From positions 1 to 63,553 of the forward strand of contig CAYFXE010000018.1 in the NCBI GenBank assembly GCA_964347035.1: a DNA stretch of 63,553 nt, in the 5' to 3' direction. Origin of the DNA: CAYFXE01 sp964347035. Its GTDB lineage: Bacteria; Acidobacteriota; Aminicenantia; Aminicenantales; Aminicenantaceae. Positions within the stretch are counted from its first letter, which is position 1; each line of letters opens with the position of its first letter. The notes under the pieces were generated by a model that did not search any database, was not told where the DNA came from, and saw only the letters and a program-made list of their open reading frames with translations. Of this stretch, positions 49,505-58,056 are shown in pieces. Both the position numbers and the translations under genes were made by a program.

Positions 49505-51025
49505 TCAAAAATACCTATCCATCATACGGTACTGGATCGCTTCCGAAAGATGCGCTGGGAGGATTCTTTTCTCGCCGCTCAAATCCGCGATCGTTCGGGC
49601 CACCTTCAAAGCCCGCGTGTAGGCCCGAGCACTGAATCCCAGACGATCGACTGCCATCTGCAGAAGCCTCTTCCCCTCATCCTCCACAGAGCAGAACTGC
49701 TTGACCTCTCTGGTCCCCATCTGCGCATTGCAGTATATTTTTCTCCCTGAGAACCTTTGGAGCTGTAAATCTCTTGCTTTCATCACTCGACTTCTAATCT
49801 CCGCCGAACTTTCTCCTTCTCTCCTCGAAATAATGTCTTTGAATTCTACCCTAGGCACATCCACCTGAATATCGATCCGATCCAATAGTGGCCCCGAGAT
49901 TTTAGAATAGTAGCGGGTTCTTTGGCTACCCGCGCATTGGATATCCGAAGAGGAGAAGCCATGATAGATGTCTTCGCATGGATTCATGGCCGCCACGAGC
50001 ATGAAAGAGCAAGGAAATGTAACCGAGAAGGCTGCTCTAGAGATCGTCACCTGGCCATCCTCCAATGGCTGTCTGAGGTCTTCCAACACCCGTCTCGTGA
50101 ATTCAGGAAGCTCATCCAGGAACAACACTCCCCGATGAGCCAGGCTGACTTCTCCAGGCCTGGGGATAATCCCTCCTCCGATCAGACCCGCATAAGACAC
50201 GGTATGATGGGGAGCTCGAAACGGCCTCTCTTCTATCGTTCCTTTGTCCCTCAAAAGGCCAGCAACGCTGTAAATGCGTGTTACCTCGATGACTTCATCG
50301 AATGTCATCGGTGGAAGAATCGTTGGCAGGCATCGAGCTAACATCGTCTTACCCGCCCCAGGAGGCCCAATAAGAAGGCCGTTATGTCCCCCGGCAGCAG
50401 CTACCTCCAGAGCCCGTTTGACATGCTGCTGTCCCTTAATCTCCTGAAAATCAACATCATAAAGGGGATGAGCAAGGAGTTCTTGGACAGAATACTCTGC
50501 GGGTTGTATCTCTTCGGAATTATTGAGGAGCTTGACGACTTGAGCTAAATTTTCCAAACCGTATATTCGGAGACCTCTGACCAGTGCTGCCTCTCTTTCA
50601 TTTTCCTTGGGAACCACGATACCTCGGAATCCTCTTTCCTGAGCCAGAACAGTGGAGGCCAGAATTCCCCTCCGGGATTTAAGACTCCCATCGAGTGCCA
50701 GTTCCCCCAAGAACAGGTAATCCTTGAGCCTTTCCTGTGGAAAAAGACCCAGATGAGCGAGAAAGCCGAGAGAAATCGGAAGATCAAACGAAGAGCCCTC
50801 TTTTCTTCTATCGGCAGGAGCCAAATTGATGGTGACTTTACGGGAAGGGAAATCATACCCGCAATTTTTTAGGGCCGCCCGCACTCTTTCCTTGCTTTCT
50901 CGAACAGCCGCGTCCGGAAGCCCAACTGTGACAAAGGTTGGAAGTCCATACGAAATATCGACCTCCACCTCCACGATATAAGCATGGATTCCGATGAGCG
51001 AGGCGCTGGCAATCTTGAAGAGCAT
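49505..51025 (-). CDS. comM: YifB/ComM family Mg-chelatase-like AAA+ ATPase
   Basis: 506 residues. The N-terminal part is the S5/Lon-protease-like fold (AYIVEVEVDISYGLPTFVTV, VTINLAPADRRKEGSSFDLP); then AAA+ with Walker A LIGPPGAGKTMLARCLP, RAPHHTVSYAGLIGGG, Walker B GVLFLDELPEF, and the magnesium-chelatase-like C-terminus (GFSARAYTRALKVARTIADL). In naturally transformable bacteria ComM is a branch-migration helicase; in others the role is less clear. A 9-bp inverted repeat lies directly against the start codon. Confidence 0.95.
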   Translation of the reverse strand: MLFKIASASLIGIHAYIVEVEVDISYGLPTFVTVGLPDAAVRESKERVRAALKNCGYDFPSRKVTINLAPADRRKEGSSFDLPISLGFLAHLGLFPQERLKDYLFLGELALDGSLKSRRGILASTVLAQERGFRGIVVPKENEREAALVRGLRIYGLENLAQVVKLLNNSEEIQPAEYSVQELLAHPLYDVDFQEIKGQQHVKRALEVAAAGGHNGLLIGPPGAGKTMLARCLPTILPPMTFDEVIEVTRIYSVAGLLRDKGTIEERPFRAPHHTVSYAGLIGGGIIPRPGEVSLAHRGVLFLDELPEFTRRVLEDLRQPLEDGQVTISRAAFSVTFPCSFMLVAAMNPCEDIYHGFSSSDIQCAGSQRTRYYSKISGPLLDRIDIQVDVPRVEFKDIISRREGESSAEIRSRVMKARDLQLQRFSGRKIYCNAQMGTREVKQFCSVEDEGKRLLQMAVDRLGFSARAYTRALKVARTIADLSGEKRILPAHLSEAIQYRMMDRYF

Positions 51026-51049
51026 ATTCGTCTCAAATAAAGACGAATA
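51025..51049 (-). promoter_or_regulatory. Hairpin touching the yifB start codon
   Basis: TATTCGTCT (51041-51049 on the minus strand) pairs with AGACGAATA (51025-51033) around a 7-base loop. The A of the ATG is the last base of the stem, so in mRNA the hairpin would partly cover the ribosome site. No strong SD is visible. Possible translational control, or a chance palindrome. Confidence 0.4.
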
Positions 51050-51106
51050 CTCTTAGTCAATAATATCAATCAAGGAATAATAAATTAGGAAGGGTATCAA
51101 AAATAA

Positions 51107-52030
51107 TTAATTCTTGTTTTCTTTTTTGAACTCACGAGCCAATCTTTCCAGTTCATCTTCAATATCGTCCTGAGATTTAAATTTCATCTTGACGAATCGA
51201 ACTGGTGGAGTCTTGGGTAGTGATTCGGGAATGAATATCGCCTCTTCCAACACCGCCGATTTCTCCTTTCCTGACCTTCTCTCTCCCTCTTCCTTGACTT
51301 CATCTTTGACTGGCTCTTCCAGCTCGACCCTGACTTCCTGGACAGCTTCTTTTTCCGGTTTTTCTTTGACCTCTTGTCTGACTTCCTCAACCTCCTCTTC
51401 CATTACTTGCTCTCCCATCTCTAACTCGATTCTTCTCTCTTCTAAAACGTTTTTCTTCACTGCGGGAACTGTCAGCCTCGCCACCTCTTTTAAGGTTTCG
51501 ATGACCCCTACCCCGTTTATAGCCGAAGACTCGATGTAAGGCAGTTTTCGGGGATTAAGAAGGTTGTTGAACGTCTCTACCGGAATCAAATTATCCAGAT
51601 CTCTTTTGTTGTATTGAAAAACCAAGGGAATGAAATTGAGGTCGAAATTGTGTTCCATGGAATTCCTTCTCAATCCATCAAAACTTTCCAGGTTGGCATC
51701 GAGAAGAGGAATCTGGGAGTCGGCTACGAAAACGATACCATCAACGCCCTTGATAACACTCTTTCTCGAAGCCTCGTAAAACACCTGACCGGGGACGGTC
51801 ATCAGCTGGAAGTGAATCTTGAAATCACCGATCTGGCCGGCCTTGATAGGAAGCAGGTCAAAAAAGATTGTTCTCTCTGTGTCTGTCTCCAGACAGATGA
51901 GGTCATCCCGAGACTCTGGTTCCAAACGGGCGTAAATATAACGGAGGTTGGTCGTTTTACCGCTGAGACCAGGACCGTAGTATACGATCTTGATTGCTAT
52001 ATTCTTTGTCGCATAGTTGACAAAAGCCAT
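51107..52030 (-). CDS. MglA-type small Ras-like GTPase with acidic C-terminal extension
   Basis: Residues 1-195 closely follow Myxococcus MglA as I recall it: KIVYYGPGLSGKTTNLRYIY (P-loop), TVPGQVFYEASRK (switch 2), GVDGIVFVADSQ and QYNKRDL (G4). MglA sets cell polarity and regulates motility or pili with its GAP MglB. Residues 196-307 are a charged, Glu/Lys-rich extension (EEEVEEVRQEVKEKPEKEAV and onward), then VRFVKMKFKSQDDIEDELER, likely helical. The tail is absent from classic MglA. No mglB is beside it; a glycosyltransferase cluster lies upstream on the same strand. Confidence 0.9.
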   Translation of the reverse strand: MAFVNYATKNIAIKIVYYGPGLSGKTTNLRYIYARLEPESRDDLICLETDTERTIFFDLLPIKAGQIGDFKIHFQLMTVPGQVFYEASRKSVIKGVDGIVFVADSQIPLLDANLESFDGLRRNSMEHNFDLNFIPLVFQYNKRDLDNLIPVETFNNLLNPRKLPYIESSAINGVGVIETLKEVARLTVPAVKKNVLEERRIELEMGEQVMEEEVEEVRQEVKEKPEKEAVQEVRVELEEPVKDEVKEEGERRSGKEKSAVLEEAIFIPESLPKTPPVRFVKMKFKSQDDIEDELERLAREFKKENKN

Positions 52031-52100
52031 GTTCTTTCTTCTTCACCCGCTCCCCTGGTGTATTTCTTAGCATATTCACCCTGTTGAGTCAACCGAACTC

Positions 52101-52135
52101 GGGGTCAGGCTTGCTTTCATGATAAAGCCTGACCC
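52101..52135. repeat. Short GGGGTCAGGC inverted repeat
   Basis: GGGTCAGGCTT (52102-52112) and AAGCCTGACCC (52125-52135) pair around a 12-base loop. Tip matches the larger GGGGTCAG elements at 11350 and 23513 but the stem is shorter and different. It sits between a glycosyltransferase stop and mglA and has no U-tract, so it does not look like a terminator. Confidence 0.65.
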
Positions 52136-52138
52136 TAT

Positions 52139-53311
52139 CTATTTAGTCGTTAAATAATTGAAGAGCTTTTTGTATTTTTTGATGATTTTCGACCAAGAAT
52201 AACGGTCGTTCACGTATTTCCATCCATTGTGACCCAGGCTTTTTCTTAGCCTAGAATCCCGGTGGAGGAGGTTAAGGGCTTCCTCAAACTCTTCATAACC
52301 GGTGTAGAATAATCCACTTTTCCCTTCGAGACAATGATCTTTAAGTGGTTCAGTTTTTTCCTGGACAAGGATGGGGGTTTCGACTGCCAATGATTCAAGA
52401 GCAGCCATGCATAGACTTTCAAAACGGGAAGGATGAACAGTCACCAAGGCTGCGGCCATGGCAGCGTTTTTCTCTTCGAGAGGGATATATCCCAAGCATT
52501 TGATCCGTGGATGTTTCGGCACTTCCATCAATAGCTTTCCGATGAGAACAAGCATCACACTAGGATTTTTTCGGCTATAAGTGAGGAAATAATCGATGAG
52601 CTCTTGGCATCCTTTCCCCGGCTCGATTCGACCAGCATAGAGAATATAAGGTGGCCAGACATCGTATTTAGAGAAGAAGCCTGTGACCTCTGGCACTCGT
52701 GGAATGTCAACACCCACTCCGACAATATCCTGGTACTTATCCGCTAAGGAAAACATCTTAGAGAGCAACCTCATCTCCGCTTTTGTGTTGAAGATCACGG
52801 CCTCTGGAATCGTAAAGACCTCCTTCATGATATCCAGATAAAGCGGTGCTTCATCATGCGCTGTCGGGACAAGAACCTTCTTCGTCTCAGTCTTCTTGAG
52901 ACCCCAGTATGTGTTGTAATAAAGGTAGGTAAAGAAGATGAAAAGCTCATGATCTGAGGATTGCTTCTCCAGAGTCTCGATCAGGACCGGTGAATAGGGC
53001 CCCTGTTTTTTCAACCATTCCAGCTCATCTTCGCGACTGTGGTCACTGGCGAAAATCCAGTCTGAGTACTGATTGAAGGCGTGGATGTCTCGCTCTTCTT
53101 CGACGGGGAACCGCTTGATCACGACACCATTAAGAAGGGTTTCCCCAGATTTATATTCATTCTTCCAGGTGATGTAATCCTTGGCCGCTGTCGTATACAC
53201 AGTACAGTCATGACCGGCCTCGGTCAGCCTCTCGGCGAGTTGGCGGCAATGGAGCTCTGAGCCACCCATGACTTCTTTACCGTATCTCTGGATGACAAAG
53301 GCAATGTTCAT
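52139..53311 (-). CDS. Family 4 glycosyltransferase (type A copy 2)
   Basis: 390-residue GT-B retaining glycosyltransferase. N-terminal IAFVIQRYGKEVMGGSELHC (donor/acceptor loop), C-terminal GT1 part with YILYAGRIEPGKGCQELIDY, and HPSRFESLCMAALESLAVET carrying the Glu-x7-Glu motif. It is a clear paralogue of the gene at 55584-56759 (shared QRYG, GGxELHCR, DYITW, ELxWL). Last gene of a leftward cluster of five. Probably acts on O-antigen, capsule or exopolysaccharide; sugars unknown. Confidence 0.9.
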   Translation of the reverse strand: MNIAFVIQRYGKEVMGGSELHCRQLAERLTEAGHDCTVYTTAAKDYITWKNEYKSGETLLNGVVIKRFPVEEERDIHAFNQYSDWIFASDHSREDELEWLKKQGPYSPVLIETLEKQSSDHELFIFFTYLYYNTYWGLKKTETKKVLVPTAHDEAPLYLDIMKEVFTIPEAVIFNTKAEMRLLSKMFSLADKYQDIVGVGVDIPRVPEVTGFFSKYDVWPPYILYAGRIEPGKGCQELIDYFLTYSRKNPSVMLVLIGKLLMEVPKHPRIKCLGYIPLEEKNAAMAAALVTVHPSRFESLCMAALESLAVETPILVQEKTEPLKDHCLEGKSGLFYTGYEEFEEALNLLHRDSRLRKSLGHNGWKYVNDRYSWSKIIKKYKKLFNYLTTK

Positions 53312-53318
53312 TCTTAGT

Positions 53319-54386
53319 TTACTTTACCAAATCTTTTATTATCTTTAGAAGAAGTCTTTCTCGATCCACGCTTTTAAATTTTTCCAATCGATCCCTCTGG
53401 CCAGCGATGATTTTCTCTCTTAATGTTTGATCATGAACCACTCTATTCAAAAGCTCGGCGACATGGGCCACATTTTTTTCCTTAAACAGCACTCCAGCCC
53501 CTTCCAAAGTCCAGGGAACAGCGGTGCAATCATAAGCGACTATAGGAAGATCGAAAATCATGGCTTCGAAAAAAGGCAAGCCAAATCCCTCGTGCTCACT
53601 CATCGACAGAAAAACATCTGATGCTCGATAGATAGCAAACATATCATCATCAGGGATATGGCCGGTAAAGCATATCTCCTCAGGCTTGAGGTAGAATTCA
53701 TCAGCGAGACGGACAAGGCTTTCATAATATCTAGGTATGGTGGATGTCTTGCCTACAACGATCAATCTTACCAGAGGAGAGATGTACTTCTTGTAATAAA
53801 AGCTGACTTTAATCAGATCCTCAATCTTCTTATTCGGAGCGATCCGACTGACGAAGAGAATATTCGTTCGTTCATCGCTAAAAAATTCATACAGGAAGGG
53901 ATTCGAAGGTTTGAGATATTTGTTAAAATCGACAAACAGAGGAAAAATCTCTGCTTTCTGAAACCCCAGTTTCAACGTCTCCTGACGATTGTACTCAGAG
54001 TCTGCTAATACCAACGAGACATGGGGAACTAAGGATTCGAGCTCCTCTCTCCCCTTTTGAGAGATACGCATCAGCTCTGGGCTGAAATCGAGAAAGAATT
54101 CAGGAGGGGTGATGTTATGAAAAATCATGATTTTATGGCTGGGCAAGGCTCGAAAAGACTGAGTCAAGGGAGAAGGCAGGGCAAAATGCAAGATCGTAAT
54201 ATCCTTGGGTGAAGGTTTCGGGAATGACTTAAAAAGACGAGATTCATCCTCGAGCTCCTCGTCTCGGGAGAGGCAGTAAATTTGAGATTGAAAGCCTTGA
54301 TCCAGGAAGAACCTCTTCATGTGGGAGGCTGCATCTCCGATCGCATCTCCTCGATGATAGGCTGGAACGAGTTGATCGATTCTCAT
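53319..54386 (-). CDS. Family 4 glycosyltransferase (type B copy 3)
   Basis: 355 residues. N-terminus MRIDQLVPAYHRGDAIGDAA, GT1 domain with ILFVSRIAPNKKIEDLIKVS and SEHEGFGLPFFEAMIFDLPI (Glu-x7-Glu). Paralogue of the genes at 54517-55584 and of the broken copy between them. ATG overlaps the previous stop (ATGA), so the cluster is translationally coupled. Confidence 0.9.
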   Translation of the reverse strand: MRIDQLVPAYHRGDAIGDAASHMKRFFLDQGFQSQIYCLSRDEELEDESRLFKSFPKPSPKDITILHFALPSPLTQSFRALPSHKIMIFHNITPPEFFLDFSPELMRISQKGREELESLVPHVSLVLADSEYNRQETLKLGFQKAEIFPLFVDFNKYLKPSNPFLYEFFSDERTNILFVSRIAPNKKIEDLIKVSFYYKKYISPLVRLIVVGKTSTIPRYYESLVRLADEFYLKPEEICFTGHIPDDDMFAIYRASDVFLSMSEHEGFGLPFFEAMIFDLPIVAYDCTAVPWTLEGAGVLFKEKNVAHVAELLNRVVHDQTLREKIIAGQRDRLEKFKSVDRERLLLKIIKDLVK

Positions 54387-54520
54387 CTCTGGCAGACCTC
54401 TTCCACATAGTCAAGCAGGATGCGCCCCACGCTTGTTCGTCGCCAGGAACGGACCCTCCAGATTGAACCCGAGNNNNNNNNNNCTCGATGATAGGCCGGA
54501 ACGAGTTGGTCGATCCTCAT
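54383..54520 (-). CDS. Family 4 glycosyltransferase (type B copy 2), broken by an N run
   Basis: Two ends of one gene flank ten N. The 5' end (54484-54520) starts at ATG 54520, overlapping the stop of the preceding copy, and reads MRIDQLVPAYHR, identical to the start of the next copy with three synonymous base changes in 37 bases. The 3' end (54383-54473) reads RTSVGRILLDYVEEVCQR then stop, much like the ending RILLKHVEEVCKR of copy 1. About 310 residues (roughly 0.9 kb) must be missing if the gene is normal, so the ten N hide most of a third paralogue. Confidence 0.8.
   Translation of the reverse strand: MRIDQLVPAYHRXXXXSGSIWRVRSWRRTSVGRILLDYVEEVCQR
54474..54483. other. Assembly gap (10 N) hiding most of a glycosyltransferase gene
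   Basis: Exactly ten N between near-identical tandem paralogues, the typical place for a short-read assembly to fail. Flanking reading frames imply a much longer true gap. Confidence 0.9.
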
Positions 54521-55584
54521 CGTTTGCAGACCTCTTCCACATGTTTGAGAAGAATGCGACTCAAGCTTGTTCCTTCATACTTCTTCAGGGCTTTTAGCTG
54601 GGAGTCGATGATTTGCTTCCTCAAATCACTGTTTCTGATAAGACTATCTAAGAGACCCGCTGTTCTGAAGTAATCTTTTTCATGAAGGATGATTCCTCCT
54701 CCGTTCATCGTCTCTACCACAGCTCCGGCGGCATAGGCTACAACCGGGATCCTCATGTAAAACGACTCCAAAAGCGGCACCCCAAACCCTTCATGCTCGC
54801 TGAAACTCAGGTACATATCGGCCAACCGATAAAAAGTCACAAGCTCTGAAAAATCCACATGCCCCGTGATGTGAACATCATTGAGCTTGAGCTTGGTCAT
54901 TAATGTCTTAAGCGAAGCAAAGTACCTCTCAAGACCCCTGTAGTCTCCGGCCAAGATGAGCTGAGACTCAGGATTGAAGTATTTTTTATAAAAATAGAAG
55001 GTCCTGATAACATCTTCGAACTTTTTATTCGGGATCAAGCGCCCCACAAAAAGAACGGTTGTCTTTCCATTGTCGAAGATATCGCGGGTGACAGGATCCC
55101 CGTTTTCATCAAACTTCGAAAAATTCATAACAAGGGGCAATACCCCTGTGTGAGTATAGCCGAGAGATTCTAGCTCTTTCCGGTTGAATTCTGAATCTCC
55201 CAGGGCCAAGTCCACTTTGTCGACAAACAGCTTGATCTCCAAGCGACCTTTGTAACATTCACGGGTCAGAATCCGGTGGTAATCCAAAAAATAGCGGTGT
55301 GGCGTAATGTTGTGGTAGATCATGATTTTTTTATCAGGGATCCGGAAGAACAATTTTGAGACAGGGGAGCCGATCGAAAAGTGGAAGATCACCACGTTGC
55401 GTAGAGAACTTATTTTTCTGTATTCCCTAAAATCTTTAACGTATTTAGCCATCCGGGGCTCGTAGAATTTGATAAAAATGTCAGATTTATAACCTTCCTG
55501 TCTGAGTATCTTCTGGATTTCCAGCATTTCATCGGAGATGGCGTCTCCGTAGCTCAGCGAGGTGGCAAACTGATGGATCTCCAC
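54517..55584 (-). CDS. Family 4 glycosyltransferase (type B copy 1)
   Basis: 355 residues. Starts MEIHQFATSLSYGDAISDEM; GT1 domain with VLFVGRLIPNKKFEDVIRTF and SEHEGFGVPLLESFYMRIPV (Glu-x7-Glu). Same length and layout as the other B copy. The start abuts the stop of the upstream A copy. Neither copy has a signal peptide or membrane helix, so they act at the cytoplasmic side. Confidence 0.9.
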   Translation of the reverse strand: MEIHQFATSLSYGDAISDEMLEIQKILRQEGYKSDIFIKFYEPRMAKYVKDFREYRKISSLRNVVIFHFSIGSPVSKLFFRIPDKKIMIYHNITPHRYFLDYHRILTRECYKGRLEIKLFVDKVDLALGDSEFNRKELESLGYTHTGVLPLVMNFSKFDENGDPVTRDIFDNGKTTVLFVGRLIPNKKFEDVIRTFYFYKKYFNPESQLILAGDYRGLERYFASLKTLMTKLKLNDVHITGHVDFSELVTFYRLADMYLSFSEHEGFGVPLLESFYMRIPVVAYAAGAVVETMNGGGIILHEKDYFRTAGLLDSLIRNSDLRKQIIDSQLKALKKYEGTSLSRILLKHVEEVCKR

Positions 55585-56759
55585 TATTTTTCCTCTTCAA
55601 GCTGCTCGACAATCTTGAGATATTTATTCTCGAGAATATCCCATGTGTAATTGCCGAGAAAATATGCTCTCCCGTTTTTACCCATCTCGCTCCGAAGGCG
55701 GGAGTCGGAGAGAAGAAGTTCCAGAGCCTCTCTGAATTCATCATAATGTTCATAATACAGGCCAGCCTGGCTCCTTAGACATTGGCCTTTGAGGACATCA
55801 CATCTAGCGTTGGCCAAGACCGGCTTTTCAGCCGCCCATGCCTCCAAGGTGACCATAGACAGGCTCTCGTAGAAGGAAGGCATGACCAAGATTACCGCTC
55901 CATCCAGGGCAGAGAATTTTCTCTCATCAGAAAGAAACCCGAGAAACACAACGTCGGGATGGGAGGGAATTTTAAGGATCGTACTCCCGACTAAAACGAG
56001 CTTAATGTCCGAGCCTGTCTCCTCCTTGAACCTCAGGAAGAAATCAAACAACTCATGACAGCCCTTATTCTCGTCAATTCGTCCGATATAGATGATGTAA
56101 TCGCCGTCGATCTTGTGTTCGCGATGGAACTCTTGGCCTGAGTAGTGAGGGGGAATTTCAGTCCCGATGCCGACAACATCACCCAGGACATCTTCATTCT
56201 GGGAAAGGGAATTGATCATCTTCCTCTCTTCCTCGGAGTTGTAGATTATGGCTCGAGGCTTCCGGAATAATTCCTTGAATATGTTGAGATGAATGACAGG
56301 ATCTTTTTCCGCTGTCGGCACAAGAATACTCTTTTGTGGAACAGTATTTATTCCCCAATAGGAATGGTAATAGCGGTAGCTGAAAAAAATAAAATAATCA
56401 TAATCGCCTTGATGTTCTTTTATGTATTCCAAGAGAGCCGGAGAGTTGGGGCCTTCCTCATCCAGCCAGTTCAATTCATCCCTCTCGCTGTGCTCGTTCT
56501 TCAAGATAAAATTCTGAATCCGCCCAAACTTCACCGGGTCTCTGGTCCTGCAGACAGAGAACCTCTTCACCGGAATACCGTTGACCATGTCCTCTCCTTC
56601 ATGGTAGTGATTTGCCCATGTGATGTAGTCTACAGCCCTTGTCGTCAAAACTTCCACCTGCCAGTGTTTCTTCATATGTTCAGCAATCCACCGGCAGTGT
56701 AGTTCTGCTCCTCCGCTTATTTCCATCCCGTATCTCTGGCAAACGAAAGCGACTTTCAT
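55584..56759 (-). CDS. Family 4 glycosyltransferase (type A copy 1)
   Basis: 391 residues. VAFVCQRYGMEISGGAELHC, IIYIGRIDENKGCHELFDFF and MPSFYESLSMVTLEAWAAEK (Glu-x7-Glu). Paralogous along its whole length to the gene at 52139-53311. It starts overlapping the stop of the coiled-coil gene (ATGA). Together the order is A-B-B-B-A, suggesting block duplication of an A-B pair. Confidence 0.92.
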   Translation of the reverse strand: MKVAFVCQRYGMEISGGAELHCRWIAEHMKKHWQVEVLTTRAVDYITWANHYHEGEDMVNGIPVKRFSVCRTRDPVKFGRIQNFILKNEHSERDELNWLDEEGPNSPALLEYIKEHQGDYDYFIFFSYRYYHSYWGINTVPQKSILVPTAEKDPVIHLNIFKELFRKPRAIIYNSEEERKMINSLSQNEDVLGDVVGIGTEIPPHYSGQEFHREHKIDGDYIIYIGRIDENKGCHELFDFFLRFKEETGSDIKLVLVGSTILKIPSHPDVVFLGFLSDERKFSALDGAVILVMPSFYESLSMVTLEAWAAEKPVLANARCDVLKGQCLRSQAGLYYEHYDEFREALELLLSDSRLRSEMGKNGRAYFLGNYTWDILENKYLKIVEQLEEEK

Positions 56760-57331
56760 CTGACGATATGTTTCTCCAAGGCCCTTTCTCTTTTTGCCAA
56801 GTATTCAAAGTCTTTTTCCATAATACGTGTTTTAAGCTTCAGATTCTCCTCCTCGATTTTGAGCTTGCTGAGCTCCACCACGATGTTGTGAGACAGCGTA
56901 TGGAGAAGTCTTGTATATTCCTTTGTCTTTTCCATTGTTCTCTCGAAATCTTGCGCAACATCATTGATCGTAGAAGATAGGTAATCCAGCCGCTTGTTTG
57001 TCTGATCGAGGATCAGGATTGTGTCCCTCATTTCATCGTAGACCGGAAGGATGAGGAGTTTGATAAGAGGAGAGAAGGGCTTCATGATTTTCGATAACAA
57101 TCCCCTAGCTTTTCCTTTGGCGCCTGGAGTTTCTGATGGGGCTTCAGAGATGTGAACAGAGGGCACATAAGGGGGTACATCTCTTCGGAATTCTTGCCAT
57201 GCCGTTTTTGGTTTCCTGGCGATTTTTTGTTTTATCTGATCCATGATATCAGCCACATCGATGTGTTCATAATCAATCCTGATTTCCTCTTCTTTTTTCA
57301 TAGATTTTTGACTTTTTTCTTCATTATTCAT
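56756..57331 (-). CDS. Coiled-coil protein heading the glycosyltransferase cluster
   Basis: 191 residues, not recognised as a named family. Acidic/basic N-terminus (EIRIDYEHIDVADIMDQIKQ), a Pro-rich middle, a hydrophobic patch (FSPLIKLLILPVYDEMRDTI), then a long helical region (DQTNKRLDYLSSTINDVAQD, EENLKLKTRIMEKDFEYLAK). Proteins of this look, with loops NKRLDxL, often precede or are fused to surface-glycan transferases or methyltransferases, so a scaffolding or chain-length role is possible. Overlaps the next gene by four bases. Confidence 0.7.
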   Translation of the reverse strand: MNNEEKSQKSMKKEEEIRIDYEHIDVADIMDQIKQKIARKPKTAWQEFRRDVPPYVPSVHISEAPSETPGAKGKARGLLSKIMKPFSPLIKLLILPVYDEMRDTILILDQTNKRLDYLSSTINDVAQDFERTMEKTKEYTRLLHTLSHNIVVELSKLKIEEENLKLKTRIMEKDFEYLAKRERALEKHIVR

Positions 57332-57354
57332 GAATTACCCCTCCAAAAATAATC

Positions 57355-57564
57355 TCAATTTTTCTTAAACAGGAAATTCTCGTAGACACTCTGAACATCC
57401 TGTATATCGGGGAGAGGACGGAGTTTCATCTCTTCGATTTCACGGATTTCATGTTCGGTGAGAAGGCCAGATTTCTTCTTCTCAGCGATCTTCTGTTCGA
57501 TCTCCTCCAGTATTTTCATTTTTTCCTTTTTTTTCAGGCATTTGATCTCGAAAAAATCAGTCAT
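57355..57564 (-). CDS. Small charged helical protein, first of the glycosyltransferase operon
   Basis: 69 residues with a good RBS (AAGGGGAAG). Mostly helical and charged: KILEEIEQKIAEKKKSGLLT, EHEIREIEEMKLRPLPDIQD. The family is not recognised. It lies 23 bases upstream of the coiled-coil gene, so it is probably transcribed with it. Confidence 0.6.
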   Translation of the reverse strand: MTDFFEIKCLKKKEKMKILEEIEQKIAEKKKSGLLTEHEIREIEEMKLRPLPDIQDVQSVYENFLFKKN

Positions 57565-57698
57565 CGTCTTCCCCTTATTCGAAAGAATTGATGGGCCTGT
57601 GCTCTCCTGCGGAAGAAACTTCCCAGAGACTGAATCCGGGAGAGAGAAAGCATCACAGGAACTCCGAGAGGCATTTTAATTCATTTAAAAACATAAAA

Positions 57699-57807
57699 AA
57701 AGGGGACGGATCTATTTTTCTCTTCCCGTCATTCCTGCCCAGGCATGAATCCAGGCTTGTTCCTGCGCAGTCAGGAATCCCGATAAAAAAATAGAACCGT
57801 CCCCTTT
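57699..57807. repeat. GGGGACGG-tipped inverted repeat with CATTCCTGC core
   Basis: Arms AAAGGGGACGGATCTATTTT (57699-) and AAAATAGAACCGTCCCCTTT (-57807) are nearly perfect complements. The interior has GTCATTCCTGCCCAGGCATG and TTCCTGCGCAGTCAGGAATC, themselves able to pair. Such palindromes are dispersed in many environmental genomes and are often linked to REP-associated transposases, but none is visible here. The stretch 57565-58056 has no gene and is filled by this and the next repeat. Confidence 0.75.
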
Positions 57808-57813
57808 AAGTGA

Positions 57814-57972
57814 TTCAGTTATCAGTTCCCAGTTGTCAGTTAAGAAAAGAATTTTATCTAAATTTGAGAACTGATAGCTGTGGACTGAGTCACTGGTTCA
57901 GTTATCCGTTATCAGTAAAGAAAGAAATCTTATCTTAAACTGAGACCTGAAAACTGGCAACTGATAACGGAT
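57814..57972. repeat. Two diverged copies of a CAGTTATCAGTT-type repeat
   Basis: TTCAGTTATCAGTTCCCAGT (from 57814) with TTTATCTAAATTTGAGAACT, then TTCAGTTATCCGTTATCAGT (from about 57898) with CTTATCTTAAACTGAGACCT and ending AACTGGCAACTGATAACGGA. Each copy has inverse halves that can fold on themselves. They form a direct tandem of about 84 bases. Confidence 0.65.
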
Positions 57973-58056
57973 CTCCTATATTTCTCTTTTTTGTTCAATT
58001 GAAAAGTCATGCTCTCTGTGTTAAAAATCTTTTATCAATCGTTGAAGGAATAAAAG

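Noticed and set aside
52101..52135. Rho-independent terminator after the glycosyltransferase cluster
   Set aside because: Stem is present but there is no T run on the transcribed strand, and the tip matches the dispersed repeats.
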